A stretch of 64,000 bases of DNA from Tropicibacter oceani. GTDB lineage: Bacteria > Pseudomonadota > Alphaproteobacteria > Rhodobacterales > Rhodobacteraceae. The notes beneath the pieces were generated by a model. It was not told the origin of the DNA. It saw only the letters and a list, made by a program, of their open reading frames with translations, and searched no databases. A program made the position numbers and the translations under genes. This document shows, piece by piece, positions 42,533-51,711 of this stretch; position 1 is the first letter of the stretch; every line of letters begins with the position of its first letter. Where the stretch lies: the NCBI RefSeq assembly GCF_029958925.1, contig NZ_CP124616.1, positions 3,100,001 to 3,164,000 of the forward strand, written 5' to 3'.

Positions 42533-43567
42533 TTGACCCAGACCACCCTGACCGACCTTGGATGGTCGGACCACTTTGCCCGCCAGCTGACCCAAGATGA
42601 CGCCGACCTGACCCCGGCCCGCATCAACGAGGTTCAGCGCGACCGGTTGCGCGCCCTGTCCGAAAACGGCCCCCTGCGCCTGATCCCGACGGAAAACGCC
42701 GGCAATTACGCTGTCGGGGATTGGGTGCTGTGCGACGCCACCCATGCGTTGCGTCGGCTTGACGCGCAGGGCGTCCTGACGCGCAAGGCGGCGGGCCATG
42801 TTGCCTATACCCAGCGCATCGCCGCCAATGTCGACACCCTTGGCATCGTCACCAGCTGCAACGCCGATTTCAACATTGCCCGTCTGGAACGCTATCTTGC
42901 GCTGGCCGCCACGGCCGGCTGCCTGCCGCTGGTGATCCTGACCAAACCGGATCTGTGCGATGACCCGCAAAGCTATGTCAAACAGGCGCAGGCCCTGTCG
43001 CCCATGCTGACCGCCATCGCCATCAACGCGCGCGACCCGCAGGACGTTGCCCGCCTGACCCCTTGGGTGAACAAGGGCCAGACGCTTGCGCTGCTGGGCT
43101 CGTCGGGGGTGGGCAAGACCACGCTCAGCAATACCCTGACCGGCGAATCCGAGGCGACACAGGAAATCCGCGAAGACGACGCCAAGGGCCGCCACACCAC
43201 CACCTATCGCAGCCTGACGCCGACCCTGACAGGCGGTTGGCTGATCGACACACCGGGCATGCGCGAATTGCAGCTGGCGGACATGGACGAAGGCATCGCC
43301 GAGGTGTTCGACGACCTGACCGAGCTGGCGACACAGTGCAAGTTTCGCAATTGCGAACATGCCTCGGAACCCGGCTGCGCCGTGCAGGCCGCCATCGCGC
43401 GCGGCGATCTGGACCCGGACCGCCTGACCCGCTGGCAAAAGCTGCAGGCCGAGGATGCGCATAATTCCGCCAGTATCGCACGGCAACGCGCCCGGCAGAA
43501 AACCTTTACCAAGATGGTCAAGAGCGGCAAGGCGCAGGGCACGCACAAACGCAACCCCAAGGGCTGA
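42533..43567 (+). CDS. rsgA: ribosome small-subunit-dependent GTPase A (RsgA)
   Basis: RsgA is a circularly permuted GTPase that acts in late 30S maturation. The 344-aa protein shows the permuted motif order: G4 ILTKPDLC (about 143-149), then G1 LLGSSGVGKTTLSNTL, then G3 LIDTPGMREL, and a C-terminal zinc finger CKFRNCEHASEPGC. The start is a TTG at 42533; the nearest ATG (42525) is in another frame. The C-terminus is Lys/Arg-rich. Confidence 0.94.
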   Translation: MTQTTLTDLGWSDHFARQLTQDDADLTPARINEVQRDRLRALSENGPLRLIPTENAGNYAVGDWVLCDATHALRRLDAQGVLTRKAAGHVAYTQRIAANVDTLGIVTSCNADFNIARLERYLALAATAGCLPLVILTKPDLCDDPQSYVKQAQALSPMLTAIAINARDPQDVARLTPWVNKGQTLALLGSSGVGKTTLSNTLTGESEATQEIREDDAKGRHTTTYRSLTPTLTGGWLIDTPGMRELQLADMDEGIAEVFDDLTELATQCKFRNCEHASEPGCAVQAAIARGDLDPDRLTRWQKLQAEDAHNSASIARQRARQKTFTKMVKSGKAQGTHKRNPKG

Positions 43568-43697
43568 CAGGCAAATTTCGCGGGCGTTGTCGCAAGGACA
43601 CGCCCGGACCCGCCATCACCTGCCGACCATTGTGCAGAAGCAGCATTCGCGCTATTTTCGTTAGCGCTAACTCAACCCTTGGAATGAAAGCTGCCCA

Positions 43698-43955
43698 ATG
43701 ACGACCCCCCAAATCGACGACGCACAGATCGCTGAAGCCGCCTTTTACCTCTGGCTCGAAGAAGGCCAGCCCGAAGGCCGCGAGCAGGACCATTGGTTCC
43801 GTGCCGCGCAGGCGCTGAGCACCCCGGCCAAGCCGCGCAAACCGCGCGCCAAAGCCGCTGCCAAGCCCGCCGCAAAAAAGGCCGCCCCCAAGGCAAAGGC
43901 CGAAGCCAAGCCGAAAACCACCAAGCCCCGCGCCCGCAAAAAGGCGGACGCCTAA
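43698..43955 (+). CDS. DUF2934 protein with histone-H1-like Lys/Ala/Pro tail
   Basis: The 85-aa protein has two parts. Residues 1-35 (IAEAAFYLWLEEGQPEGREQDHWFRAA) are the DUF2934 motif. Residues 45-85 are almost only Lys, Ala, Pro, Arg and Thr, arranged in KPAAKKAAPKAKAE-type repeats like bacterial histone-H1 analogues. It may bind DNA or polyanions. The TAA stop forms the loop of a terminator-like hairpin, and it is convergent with the M20 gene. Confidence 0.8.
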   Translation: MTTPQIDDAQIAEAAFYLWLEEGQPEGREQDHWFRAAQALSTPAKPRKPRAKAAAKPAAKKAAPKAKAEAKPKTTKPRARKKADA

Positions 43956-43964
43956 GCGTCCGCC
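43943..43964 (+). terminator. hairpin spanning the stop codon of the DUF2934 gene
   Basis: The arms GGCGGACGC and GCGTCCGCC flank CTAA, which contains the stop codon. No T-run follows; a second hairpin follows at 43968. Confidence 0.6.
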
Positions 43965-43967
43965 CCA

Positions 43968-44005
43968 AGCGTGAACAGGGTGTCAGGCTATAGTCTGTTC
44001 ACGCT
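43968..44005. terminator. 11-bp inverted repeat between convergent genes
   Basis: The arms AGCGTGAACAG and CTGTTCACGCT flank 16 bases. It overlaps the last seven bases of the M20 hydrolase gene and lies 12 bases after the DUF2934 stop, so it may end transcription from both sides. Confidence 0.6.
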
Positions 44006-45162
44006 GCCGGCATGCGTTTTTCGACGATCTCGGCCCACCACGAACAGCCCGCCGGGATCGCCTCGTCGTTGAAGTTGTATTCGGGGTGATGCACCATCGC
44101 CGTGTCGCCATTGCCCACCAGGATATAGGCCCCGGGCCGTTCTTCGAGCATGAAGGCGAAATCCTCGCCGCCCATGACGATCGGCGCCTCGTCGCATTGC
44201 CCGGAAATCGACTTGGCCACCTCGGCGGCAAAGGCCGTCTGTTCGGGGCTGTTCACCATCACCGGATAGCCAAGGTGATAGTCGACCTGCGCCGTGCCGC
44301 CAAAGGTCGCTGCCACGCCTGCGGCAATCGCCTTGATCCGCTCTTCGGCGAGGGCGCGCATGTCCTTGGACTGGGTGCGCACGGTGCCCTTGATATGCAC
44401 CCGCTGCGGGATCACGTTGAAAGCCTTGCTCGAGGTTTCGAACGACGTGACCGAGACAACGATCTGATCCACCGGGTCGGCGTTGCGGCTGGCAATCGTC
44501 TGCATGGCCAGAACCAGCTGCGCGCCCATCACCGTCGTATCAATCGTCTCGTGCGGTTTCGCGGCGTGCCCGCCCTTGCCCTCAAGATGGATGTCGAACT
44601 GGTCGGTCGCGGCAAAGAATGCCCCCTCGCGGATCGCGAAACTTCCCACCGGCTTGCCCGGCCAGTTGTGCATGCCGTAGACCTCCTGGATGTTCCAGCG
44701 GTCCATCATGCCGTCATCACACATTTCCTTGCCGCCGCCGCCGCCCTCTTCGGCGGGCTGGAAGATCACCACCACGGTGCCGTCGAAATTGCGCGTCTCG
44801 GACAGGTACTTGGCCGCGCCCAGCAGCATCGCGGTATGCCCATCGTGGCCGCAGGCATGCATGGCGTTCGGCGTCTTGGATGCATAGTCCAGCCCGGTCT
44901 GCTCGTGGATCGGCAGCGCGTCCATGTCGGCGCGCAGTCCGATGACCTTGCCGGTGCTGTCGCTTTTGCCCTTGATGACGCCGACGACACCGGTGCGCCC
45001 GATGCCTTCGACCACCTCATCGCAGCCAAAGGCGCGCAGCTTTTCCGCCACCAGCGCGCTGGTGCGGTGGGTTTCGAACAGGATTTCCGGGTTTTCGTGC
45101 ATGTCGCGGCGCCATGCGGTGATTTCATCCTGCAATTCGGCAAAGCGGTTCTTGACGGGCAT
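43999..45162 (-). CDS. M20-family amidohydrolase (hippurate hydrolase-like)
   Basis: The 387-aa metallopeptidase-like enzyme has the M20D metal-binding motifs GLRADMDALPI, HACGHDGHTAMLLGAAKYL, FQPAEEGGGGGKEM and MHNWPGKPVGSFAI, with GGHAAKPHETIDTTV from the dimerisation domain. Members cleave N-acyl amino acids or hippurate. It is the last gene of a reverse-strand group with a DadA-like oxidase, an ArgE-like deacetylase and an ABC ATPase, suggesting use of N-acylated amino acids or peptides. Confidence 0.9.
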   Translation of the reverse strand: MPVKNRFAELQDEITAWRRDMHENPEILFETHRTSALVAEKLRAFGCDEVVEGIGRTGVVGVIKGKSDSTGKVIGLRADMDALPIHEQTGLDYASKTPNAMHACGHDGHTAMLLGAAKYLSETRNFDGTVVVIFQPAEEGGGGGKEMCDDGMMDRWNIQEVYGMHNWPGKPVGSFAIREGAFFAATDQFDIHLEGKGGHAAKPHETIDTTVMGAQLVLAMQTIASRNADPVDQIVVSVTSFETSSKAFNVIPQRVHIKGTVRTQSKDMRALAEERIKAIAAGVAATFGGTAQVDYHLGYPVMVNSPEQTAFAAEVAKSISGQCDEAPIVMGGEDFAFMLEERPGAYILVGNGDTAMVHHPEYNFNDEAIPAGCSWWAEIVEKRMPAA

Positions 45163-45248
45163 CTGCGCCTCCTGTTGGTCGGTCTGATCTGTGGGTTAGC
45201 TATGTCGATGCGCCGACCCTGCCACCTGTCACGGAGCGGTGCAAGCAG

Positions 45249-46592
45249 TCACAGGTTCGGCCCGCGCCGCAGCGGCGATCCGTCGGAAAACCGGGTGATC
45301 CGGAACCGGCTGATGTCATGGCCCGGATCGCGCCCCGCCGCCATATGCGCCGCGATCCGGCCAAAGCCGGGACCCGCGCCAAAGCCATGCCCGCACATTC
45401 CGGTGACCACGATCAGCCCGGGCAGCGCGCCGACATGATCCACCACCGGCACCACGTCGGGCAGCACGTCGATCATCCCGGCCCAGCCCGCCTGCTGGCT
45501 GACCTCTCCGACCTCGGGATAGATCTGCGCAAAGCCATTACGCAACTCCGCCAGCTTGGCGGCACTTGGCGCCGGGTTCAGGATGCGCATCCGCTCGAAC
45601 GGGCTTTGCTCGTCATCGCGCCAGCGCCGCGCCGTGCCCAGCGCATCGGGAAAGCCCTTGGGCGCAGGCCCGCGCGGCTTGGTGTCAAACTCGCCCGACA
45701 GCGCCAGCGGCAGGTAACGGCGCGCATGGCGCAGACAGTCCGGGCCCAGGAACAGCTCGGCATAGGCCGCGGGCGCAAGGGTATAGCCGCCATCGTCGCG
45801 CGGACGAAAGGCCATGCGGTCATCCACCGCCGCCGTCGCCACCACCTGCGGCAAGGGTCCGGTGGCCATGGCGGTGCAGCGCACCGAAAGCTGCGGGATC
45901 TCGACCCCGTGACGGCGCAGAAACAGTGACGACCAGGCCCCGCCGGCCAGCACCACGCGGTCGGCCGCGACGCGCCCCGCCTCGCTCACCACGCCCGTCA
46001 CCCTGCCGCCTGCGGTATGTACCCCGCGCACCGCGCAATCCTCGCGGATCAGGGCGCCCTCGGCCACAGCCAGCCGCGCCAATTCCGGCACCGCGACCCA
46101 GGGCTCGGCCTTCATGTCCGTCGGCGTGTGCAGCGCGCCGATCCAGGGCGCATTGGGATTGCCCAAAAGCGCGCGGGTTTCGTCCTGATCCAACAGCTTC
46201 GACGACACGCCCAAGGGGGCGGCCTGCTGCAACCAATCGGCAAAGCCCGCCATTTCGCGCGGGCTGCGCGCCAGATAGGTCACCCCCACCTGCCGCACAC
46301 CCAGCCGCCCGCCGCAGTCGACATCCAAGGCCGTCCACAGGTCCTGCGATTCCAGCGCGATCGGCACCTCGGCCAGATCGCGCCCCTGCACCCTGATCCA
46401 GCCCCAGTTGCGGCTGGATTGCTCGGCGGCGACGCGGCCCTTTTCCAGCACCAGAACCGACAATCCCAAACGCCGCGCGAACAGCGCCGTACAAATGCCG
46501 ATCACCCCGCCGCCGATCACCACCAGATCGACGGCCTGCGGCAACTGCGCGCCAAATTCCACCGGGCCATCGCCCGAAATCGGAAAGCTCAC
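45249..46592 (-). CDS. FAD-dependent amino-acid oxidoreductase (DadA/glycine-oxidase family)
   Basis: The 447-aa flavoprotein has the FAD motif DLVVIGGGVIGICTALFARRLG (about 23-43) and SSRNWGWIRVQGRD, the pattern of this DAO-family group. The C-terminal GMCGHGFGAGPGFGRIAAHM closes the FAD site. The likely substrate is an amine or D-amino acid; exact specificity is unknown. It overlaps the upstream argE-like gene by four bases. Confidence 0.87.
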   Translation of the reverse strand: MSFPISGDGPVEFGAQLPQAVDLVVIGGGVIGICTALFARRLGLSVLVLEKGRVAAEQSSRNWGWIRVQGRDLAEVPIALESQDLWTALDVDCGGRLGVRQVGVTYLARSPREMAGFADWLQQAAPLGVSSKLLDQDETRALLGNPNAPWIGALHTPTDMKAEPWVAVPELARLAVAEGALIREDCAVRGVHTAGGRVTGVVSEAGRVAADRVVLAGGAWSSLFLRRHGVEIPQLSVRCTAMATGPLPQVVATAAVDDRMAFRPRDDGGYTLAPAAYAELFLGPDCLRHARRYLPLALSGEFDTKPRGPAPKGFPDALGTARRWRDDEQSPFERMRILNPAPSAAKLAELRNGFAQIYPEVGEVSQQAGWAGMIDVLPDVVPVVDHVGALPGLIVVTGMCGHGFGAGPGFGRIAAHMAAGRDPGHDISRFRITRFSDGSPLRRGPNL

Positions 46593-47743
46593 TTCAGCCG
46601 CTCCAACAGCCTTTCCATGAACCGCTGCCCTTCGGCGAATTGCTCCAGCGTGATGTATTCATCAGGCTGATGCGCCACGTTGATCGAGCCGGGCCCGCAG
46701 ACCACCACGTCATAGCCGCCCGCCTGAAAATGGCTGGCCTCGGTGCCGTAGCTGACGAAATTGTCCGAATTGTCCCCGGTGATCTGCCGCACCAGCGCCT
46801 CGGCCGAATTGCCCTTTGTCGGCGCAAAGGGCGGCAGGCTGAACTTTTCGGTAACCTCGATCCAGGCCTCGGGGCGGATCTTTTGCATCTCGGCCGTCAA
46901 CTCGTCGACCTTGGCCATGAACAGCGCGCGCCAATGATCCAGCGTCTGCCCCGGCACCACGCGAAACCCAAAGCCGAACTCGCAATCCTTGGCGGCGATG
47001 TTATGCGCCGTGCCGCCCCGGATCTGGCCGACATGAGCGTTGGTATAGGGCGGATCGAACAGCCCGGCCATGCCCTGCGGCGCGGCCTCCATCAAGGACG
47101 CGTTCAACTGGTTCGCCCAGTCGATCAACTTGGCCCCCCACATGATCGCACTGACCCCGGTATGAAGCAGCGACGAATGCACCTCGAAGCCATGCACATG
47201 CACCCACCAGGTCACGCCGCCCTTGTGGCCCGTCACGGCCTTCATCATCGTGGGTTCCCCGACAATCACATCCGAGGCTTTCGGCAGATGCGCCATGGCC
47301 CGCACCAAGGGCGGCGCCCCGGTACAGCCGATTTCCTCGTCATAGCTCAGCGCGATCTGCAACGGCCGGGTCACACCGCGATGCTGCGCCTCGACCATGG
47401 CCCAGATCGCCAGGGCGTCAAACCCCTTCATGTCCGTGGTGCCACGCCCGAACAGCTTGCCGTCCCGCTCGACCACCGCAAAGGGATCGCCGCTCCAGGG
47501 CTGCCCTTCGACCGGCACCACATCCGTATGCCCCGACAAAACCACCCCGCCCTCGACCTCGGGCCCGACATGGGCGTAAAGGGCCGCCTTGTCGTTGTCC
47601 TCGTTATAGTGGCGATGGCAGATGATACCGTGCCCCGCAAGATACGCCTCGACCCAGTCGATCAAGGGCAGGTTGCTGTCGCGGCTGACCGTGGGAAATG
47701 CCACCAACCGCTCGAGGATCGCACGCGGCGTCATCCGTTCCAT
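46589..47743 (-). CDS. argE: acetylornithine deacetylase / M20 deacylase (ArgE-like)
   Basis: The 384-aa enzyme carries the M20A metal sites VVLSGHTDVVPVEGQPWSGD, GRGTTDMKGFDALAI and LSYDEEIGCTGAPPLVRAM, plus the C-terminal HQPDEYI histidine. ArgE converts N-acetylornithine to ornithine, but a context with a peptide transporter, an oxidase and another M20 enzyme suggests a catabolic role here. It is followed with a four-base overlap by the oxidase gene and preceded by a repeat copy. Confidence 0.85.
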   Translation of the reverse strand: MERMTPRAILERLVAFPTVSRDSNLPLIDWVEAYLAGHGIICHRHYNEDNDKAALYAHVGPEVEGGVVLSGHTDVVPVEGQPWSGDPFAVVERDGKLFGRGTTDMKGFDALAIWAMVEAQHRGVTRPLQIALSYDEEIGCTGAPPLVRAMAHLPKASDVIVGEPTMMKAVTGHKGGVTWWVHVHGFEVHSSLLHTGVSAIMWGAKLIDWANQLNASLMEAAPQGMAGLFDPPYTNAHVGQIRGGTAHNIAAKDCEFGFGFRVVPGQTLDHWRALFMAKVDELTAEMQKIRPEAWIEVTEKFSLPPFAPTKGNSAEALVRQITGDNSDNFVSYGTEASHFQAGGYDVVVCGPGSINVAHQPDEYITLEQFAEGQRFMERLLERLK

Positions 47744-47752
47744 CGTCTTGCC

Positions 47753-47805
47753 CTTCTTCTTGGCTCAAATACTCCGGGGAGCGCGAGGGGCAGCGCCCCT
47801 CGCTC
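47753..47805 (+). repeat. dispersed intergenic repeat, copy D
   Basis: It reads CTTCTTCTTGGCTCAAATAC, TCCGGGGA, then the hairpin GCGAGGGGC-AGC-GCCCCTCGC. It lies between the ABC ATPase stop and argE, antisense to both. Confidence 0.85.
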
Positions 47806-47818
47806 CGACATCGCGAAA

Positions 47819-49651
47819 TCAGTACCCGCTGTCGGTGGTCAGAACAAAATGCCCCGGGCTGACCTCGTTGTACTCGGACGGCGCAGGCCGGTAGTCCACC
47901 GGGTGGATCGGCGACGGGATCGGCTTGAAGTTCAGGTCCTTCTCGGACTTGCGCTTGCGCGGATCGGCGATCGGCACCGCCTTCATCAGCGCCTGCGTAT
48001 AGGGGTGCTGCGGGTTCTCGAACACCGCCTGGCGCGGGCCCAGTTCCACGATCCGCCCCAGGTACATCACCCCGACATTGTGGCTGACCCGTTCGACCAC
48101 GGCCATGTCATGGCTGATGAACAGATATGACAGCCCCAGGTCGGCCTGCAGTTCCATCATCAGGTTCAGAACCTGCGCCTGCACAGACACGTCCAGCGCC
48201 GACACCGCCTCGTCCGAGACGATCAGCTTGGGGTTCAGCGCCAGCGCGCGGGCAATGGCGATCCGCTGCCGCTGTCCGCCCGACAATTCATGCGGATAGC
48301 GCCGCATGAAGCTGCGCGGCAGTTCCACCCGGTCAAACAGCCCCGCCACGCGGTCCATCACCGCGCTGCCGGTTTCTGTGCGATAGTTGTGGATCGGTTC
48401 CGCCACCTGGTCGGCCAGCTGCATCTGCGGGTTGAGCGAGGCAAAGGGATCCTGAAAGATCATCTGCATCTCGCGCCGTTCCTCGCGCAGCTGTTCTGCC
48501 GACAGCGCCATCACGTCGACGCCGTCCAGCTCGATCTTGCCTTTCATCGGCTCGACCAGCCGCAGGATCGACCGCCCGGCGCTGGATTTGCCGCAGCCCG
48601 ATTCCCCGACAAGGCTCAGCGTCTGGCCCTTGTTGATCGTGAAGGACACGTCCTCGACCGCGTGCACGTTCGAGATATGCCGCCGGAAGAACCCGCCCCG
48701 CACCGGAAAGCGCGTGGTCAGCCCCTGCACGTTCAGCAGAACCTTGTCCTGACCCTTGATCGGTTTGACCTCGGAGTCCTTGTGCCCCAGCAGGCGCATG
48801 GGTTCGGGCAGCGCCTTGCCGGTCATCTCGCCCAGCTTGGGCACCGCCGCCAAAAGCGCCTGGGTATAGGGATGCTGGGGCGATTCAAAGATCTGCTCGA
48901 CCCGGCCCTCTTCGACCTTGTTGCCACGGAACATCACGACGACGCGGTCAGCCATCTGGGCGACAACCGACATGTCGTGCGTGATGAACATCACCGCCGT
49001 GCCGGTTTCGCGTTTCAGCCGGTCGATCAGCGCCAGGATTTCCGCCTGGATGGTCACGTCCAGCGCGGTGGTGGGTTCGTCGGCGATCAGCAGGCGCGGC
49101 TCGCAGGCCAGGGCCATGGCGATCACCACGCGCTGGCGCATGCCGCCCGACAATTCATGCGGGTACTGTTTCAGCCGCCGCTCAGGCTCGGGGATGCGGA
49201 CCTGGCGCAGCAGTTCCAGCGCGCGGGCCTCGGCCTCGGCGCGGTTCATGCCCTTGTGCACCCGCAGCCCTTCGGTCAGCTGGCGGCCAACCGTGAACAC
49301 CGGGTTCAGCGCGGTCATGGGCTCCTGAAAGATCATGCCGATCTCGTTGCCGCGAATGCCGCGCATCATCCCCTGCCCGGTCTGCGCCAGATCGATTTCG
49401 CCGCCCTGCTTGCGCTCGAACAGCAGCCGGCCATTGGCAATTTCGCCGCCGCCGTATTCGACCAGCCGCATCAGCGACAGCGACGACACCGATTTGCCGG
49501 ACCCGGATTCGCCGACCACGCAGACCGTTTCGCCCGAGTTGATGTCAAAGGACACATCCTCGACCCCGACGACGGGGCCGTCCTTGGTCTGGAACTCGAC
49601 CCTGAGTTTCTCGATTCGGGCAATCGGCCCGCCTGTCGTGGAATCCAGCAT
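47819..49651 (-). CDS. dipeptide/oligopeptide ABC transporter ATPase with two nucleotide-binding domains
   Basis: From ATG 49651 (MLDSTTGGPIARIE), preceded by AAAGGA, the product is 610 aa; a start at 49666 lacks a ribosome binding site. It is a DppD-DppF fusion: the first domain has GESGSGKSVSSLSLM, LSGGMRQRVVIAMAL and LLIADEPTTALDVT; the second has GESGCGKSSAGRSIL, LSGGQRQRIAIARAL and LIVSDEAVSALDVS. Both domains end in oligopeptide-type extensions. It energises the two divergently encoded permeases. Confidence 0.92.
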   Translation of the reverse strand: MLDSTTGGPIARIEKLRVEFQTKDGPVVGVEDVSFDINSGETVCVVGESGSGKSVSSLSLMRLVEYGGGEIANGRLLFERKQGGEIDLAQTGQGMMRGIRGNEIGMIFQEPMTALNPVFTVGRQLTEGLRVHKGMNRAEAEARALELLRQVRIPEPERRLKQYPHELSGGMRQRVVIAMALACEPRLLIADEPTTALDVTIQAEILALIDRLKRETGTAVMFITHDMSVVAQMADRVVVMFRGNKVEEGRVEQIFESPQHPYTQALLAAVPKLGEMTGKALPEPMRLLGHKDSEVKPIKGQDKVLLNVQGLTTRFPVRGGFFRRHISNVHAVEDVSFTINKGQTLSLVGESGCGKSSAGRSILRLVEPMKGKIELDGVDVMALSAEQLREERREMQMIFQDPFASLNPQMQLADQVAEPIHNYRTETGSAVMDRVAGLFDRVELPRSFMRRYPHELSGGQRQRIAIARALALNPKLIVSDEAVSALDVSVQAQVLNLMMELQADLGLSYLFISHDMAVVERVSHNVGVMYLGRIVELGPRQAVFENPQHPYTQALMKAVPIADPRKRKSEKDLNFKPIPSPIHPVDYRPAPSEYNEVSPGHFVLTTDSGY

Positions 49652-49741
49652 GATTTGTCCTTTCATCGGCGCCCTGACGGTAAGGCCATGTTTTCAGCAC
49701 TGTCAAACGATCAACTGATTAACCCGAAGGCAATGCTTGCA

Positions 49742-49753
49742 ATTTGCGCAAAT
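49742..49753. promoter_or_regulatory. 12-bp palindrome in the divergent promoter region of the peptide transporter
   Basis: ATTTGCGCAAAT is a perfect palindrome 91 bases from the ATPase start and 150 bases from the binding-protein start. It is a candidate operator for whatever controls the two transcripts. The regulator is unknown. Confidence 0.4.
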
Positions 49754-49902
49754 CCTGTTTCGATGGGGGCAGAGTGGGGATGTGTTTGTTGCCTTGTGTT
49801 GCAGTCGGATCGGTTTCGGTCGATCTGTGCCATGGGCAAAACCCATACCCCGCCGCAAGCAACAAGAATCGGGCACAAGCCCGGTCCAACATGGAGTAAG
49901 AC

Positions 49903-51600
49903 ATGAAGCTCAAAACCCTCATGCTGGGGGCGGCCGCGTCCTTTGCGCTGGCCCCTGCCGCCTTTGCCGAACGCGGCGCGGACGGCGAAGTAAAGATCAT
50001 CTATTGGCAGGCGCCTTCGATCCTGAACCCCTTCCTGTCGGGCGGCACCAAGGACGTCGAATCCAGCTCGATGATCATCGAGCCGCTGCTGCGCTATGAC
50101 GAAACCGGCACGCTGGTGCCCTGGCTGGTCGACGAAATCCCGACGCTGGAAAACGGCGGTCTGACCGAGGACCTCAAGCAGCTGACCTACAAGCTGACCC
50201 CGGGCCTGAAATGGTCGGACGGCAGCGATTTCACCTCGGAAGACGTGAAATTCACCTACGAGTATTGCTCTCACCCCGAAGGCGGCTGCGCGCAGCTGAC
50301 CAAGTTCGAGGGCATCGCCTCGGTCGAGACGCCCGACGCGACCACCGTGGTGATCACCTACGAAAACCCGATGCCGAACCCCTACACCGCCTTTGTCGGC
50401 GGTGAGAGCCCGATCCTGCAAAAGGCGCAGTTCGCCGATTGCCTTGGCGCCGCGGCCTCGACCTGCACCGATCAGAACTTCAACCCGATCGGCACCGGCC
50501 CCTTCGTCGTCGACGAATTCAAGCCGAACGACGTGATCGTCATGTCCGCCAACCCCAACTACCGCGACCCGGCCAAGCCGGCCTTTGCCAAGGTCACCTT
50601 CAAAGGTGGCGGCGATGCGGCGGCGGCAGGCCGCGCGGTTCTTGAAACCGGCGAATTCGACTATGCCTGGAACCTTCAGCTGGCGCCCGACGTGATCGCC
50701 AAGATGGAAGAAGGCGGCAAAGGCACCCCGGTCGCAGGCTTTGGCCCGCTGCTGGAACGCATCATGCTGAACAACACCAACCCCAGCCCCGATCTGGGCC
50801 CTGACGAACGCTCGGTCGTGCGCCCGCACCCCTTCCTGAGCGATCCGGCCGTCTACAAGGCCATGTCCATGGCCATCGACCGCCCGCTGCTGGTCGAAGT
50901 CGGCTATGGCAAGGCCGGCCGCGTGTCCTGTTCCTGGGTTCCGGCACCCGAAGCATTCGCCATCGAGGTCGAAGGCTGTGACGTGCAGGATCTCGAAGGC
51001 GCCAAGGCCATGCTGGATGCCGCCGGGATCGTCGACACCGATGGTGACGGCGTGCGCGAAAAGGACGGCGTTCCGCTGTCGATCCTTTACCAGACCTCGA
51101 CCAACGCCGTGCGTCAGGACTTCCAGGCTCTGATCAAGGATTGGTGGGAACAGATCGGCATGGAAGTCGAACTGCGAAACATCGACGGGTCGGTCTTCTT
51201 TGGCGGTGACGCGGGTTCCCCCGACACCTTCCAGAAGTTCTATGCCGACGTCGAAATGTACGCCAACACCTTTAACGGCACTGACCCGCAGGCCTACCTG
51301 GGCAACGGTCTGTGCGACAAGGCACCGCGTCCCGACACCCAGTGGCAGGGTGAGAACATCAGCCGCTTCTGCGACGAAGAGTATGACGCCCTGCACAAGC
51401 AGCTGTCGGAAACCGCCGACATGGCCGAGCGTCAGCGCATCGGCAAGGAACTCAGCCGCATCGCCTTCGAGCGCGGTTCGCTGATCCCGCTGGTGCACCG
51501 TGGCCGTCTGTCGGCACACGCCACTTCGCTGGGCGGCGTCAAGCTGAACGTCTGGGACTCCGAACTGTGGAACGTCGCCGACTGGTATCGCATCAAGTGA
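49903..51600 (+). CDS. peptide ABC transporter substrate-binding protein
   Basis: The 565-aa periplasmic protein has a Sec signal peptide (residues 1-22, cleavage after AFA) and the family-5 extracellular solute-binding pattern: IIEPLLRYDETGTLVPWLVD, LKWSDGSDFTSEDVKFTYEY and AMSIMA-type helices (YKAMSMAIDRPLLVEVGYG). The ligand is probably a peptide or acylated amino acid. A strong hairpin (51645-51671) follows, before the permease genes, which would let this gene be expressed above the permeases. Confidence 0.92.
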   Translation: MKLKTLMLGAAASFALAPAAFAERGADGEVKIIYWQAPSILNPFLSGGTKDVESSSMIIEPLLRYDETGTLVPWLVDEIPTLENGGLTEDLKQLTYKLTPGLKWSDGSDFTSEDVKFTYEYCSHPEGGCAQLTKFEGIASVETPDATTVVITYENPMPNPYTAFVGGESPILQKAQFADCLGAAASTCTDQNFNPIGTGPFVVDEFKPNDVIVMSANPNYRDPAKPAFAKVTFKGGGDAAAAGRAVLETGEFDYAWNLQLAPDVIAKMEEGGKGTPVAGFGPLLERIMLNNTNPSPDLGPDERSVVRPHPFLSDPAVYKAMSMAIDRPLLVEVGYGKAGRVSCSWVPAPEAFAIEVEGCDVQDLEGAKAMLDAAGIVDTDGDGVREKDGVPLSILYQTSTNAVRQDFQALIKDWWEQIGMEVELRNIDGSVFFGGDAGSPDTFQKFYADVEMYANTFNGTDPQAYLGNGLCDKAPRPDTQWQGENISRFCDEEYDALHKQLSETADMAERQRIGKELSRIAFERGSLIPLVHRGRLSAHATSLGGVKLNVWDSELWNVADWYRIK

Positions 51601-51607
51601 TCCAGGT

Positions 51608-51628
51608 GGGCGGGGTATGTCCCCGCCC
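51608..51628 (+). terminator. first hairpin after the binding-protein gene
   Basis: The arms GGGCGGGG and CCCCGCCC flank TATGT. It begins seven bases after the stop codon and precedes the longer hairpin at 51645. Confidence 0.6.
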
Positions 51629-51644
51629 CGCTGACCGACCTCCC

Positions 51645-51671
51645 GAAGGGCGGGGCCATGCCCCGCCCTTC
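51645..51671 (+). terminator. 12-bp hairpin between binding protein and permease genes
   Basis: The arms GAAGGGCGGGGC and GCCCCGCCCTTC flank CAT, and the structure ends 40 bases before the permease ATG. This is likely an mRNA-stabilising or attenuating hairpin that reduces read-through into the permease genes. Confidence 0.75.
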
Positions 51672-51711
51672 GTTCCCCAAAGAAACCAGAAACTACTGAC
51701 CCGAGGCGCCG

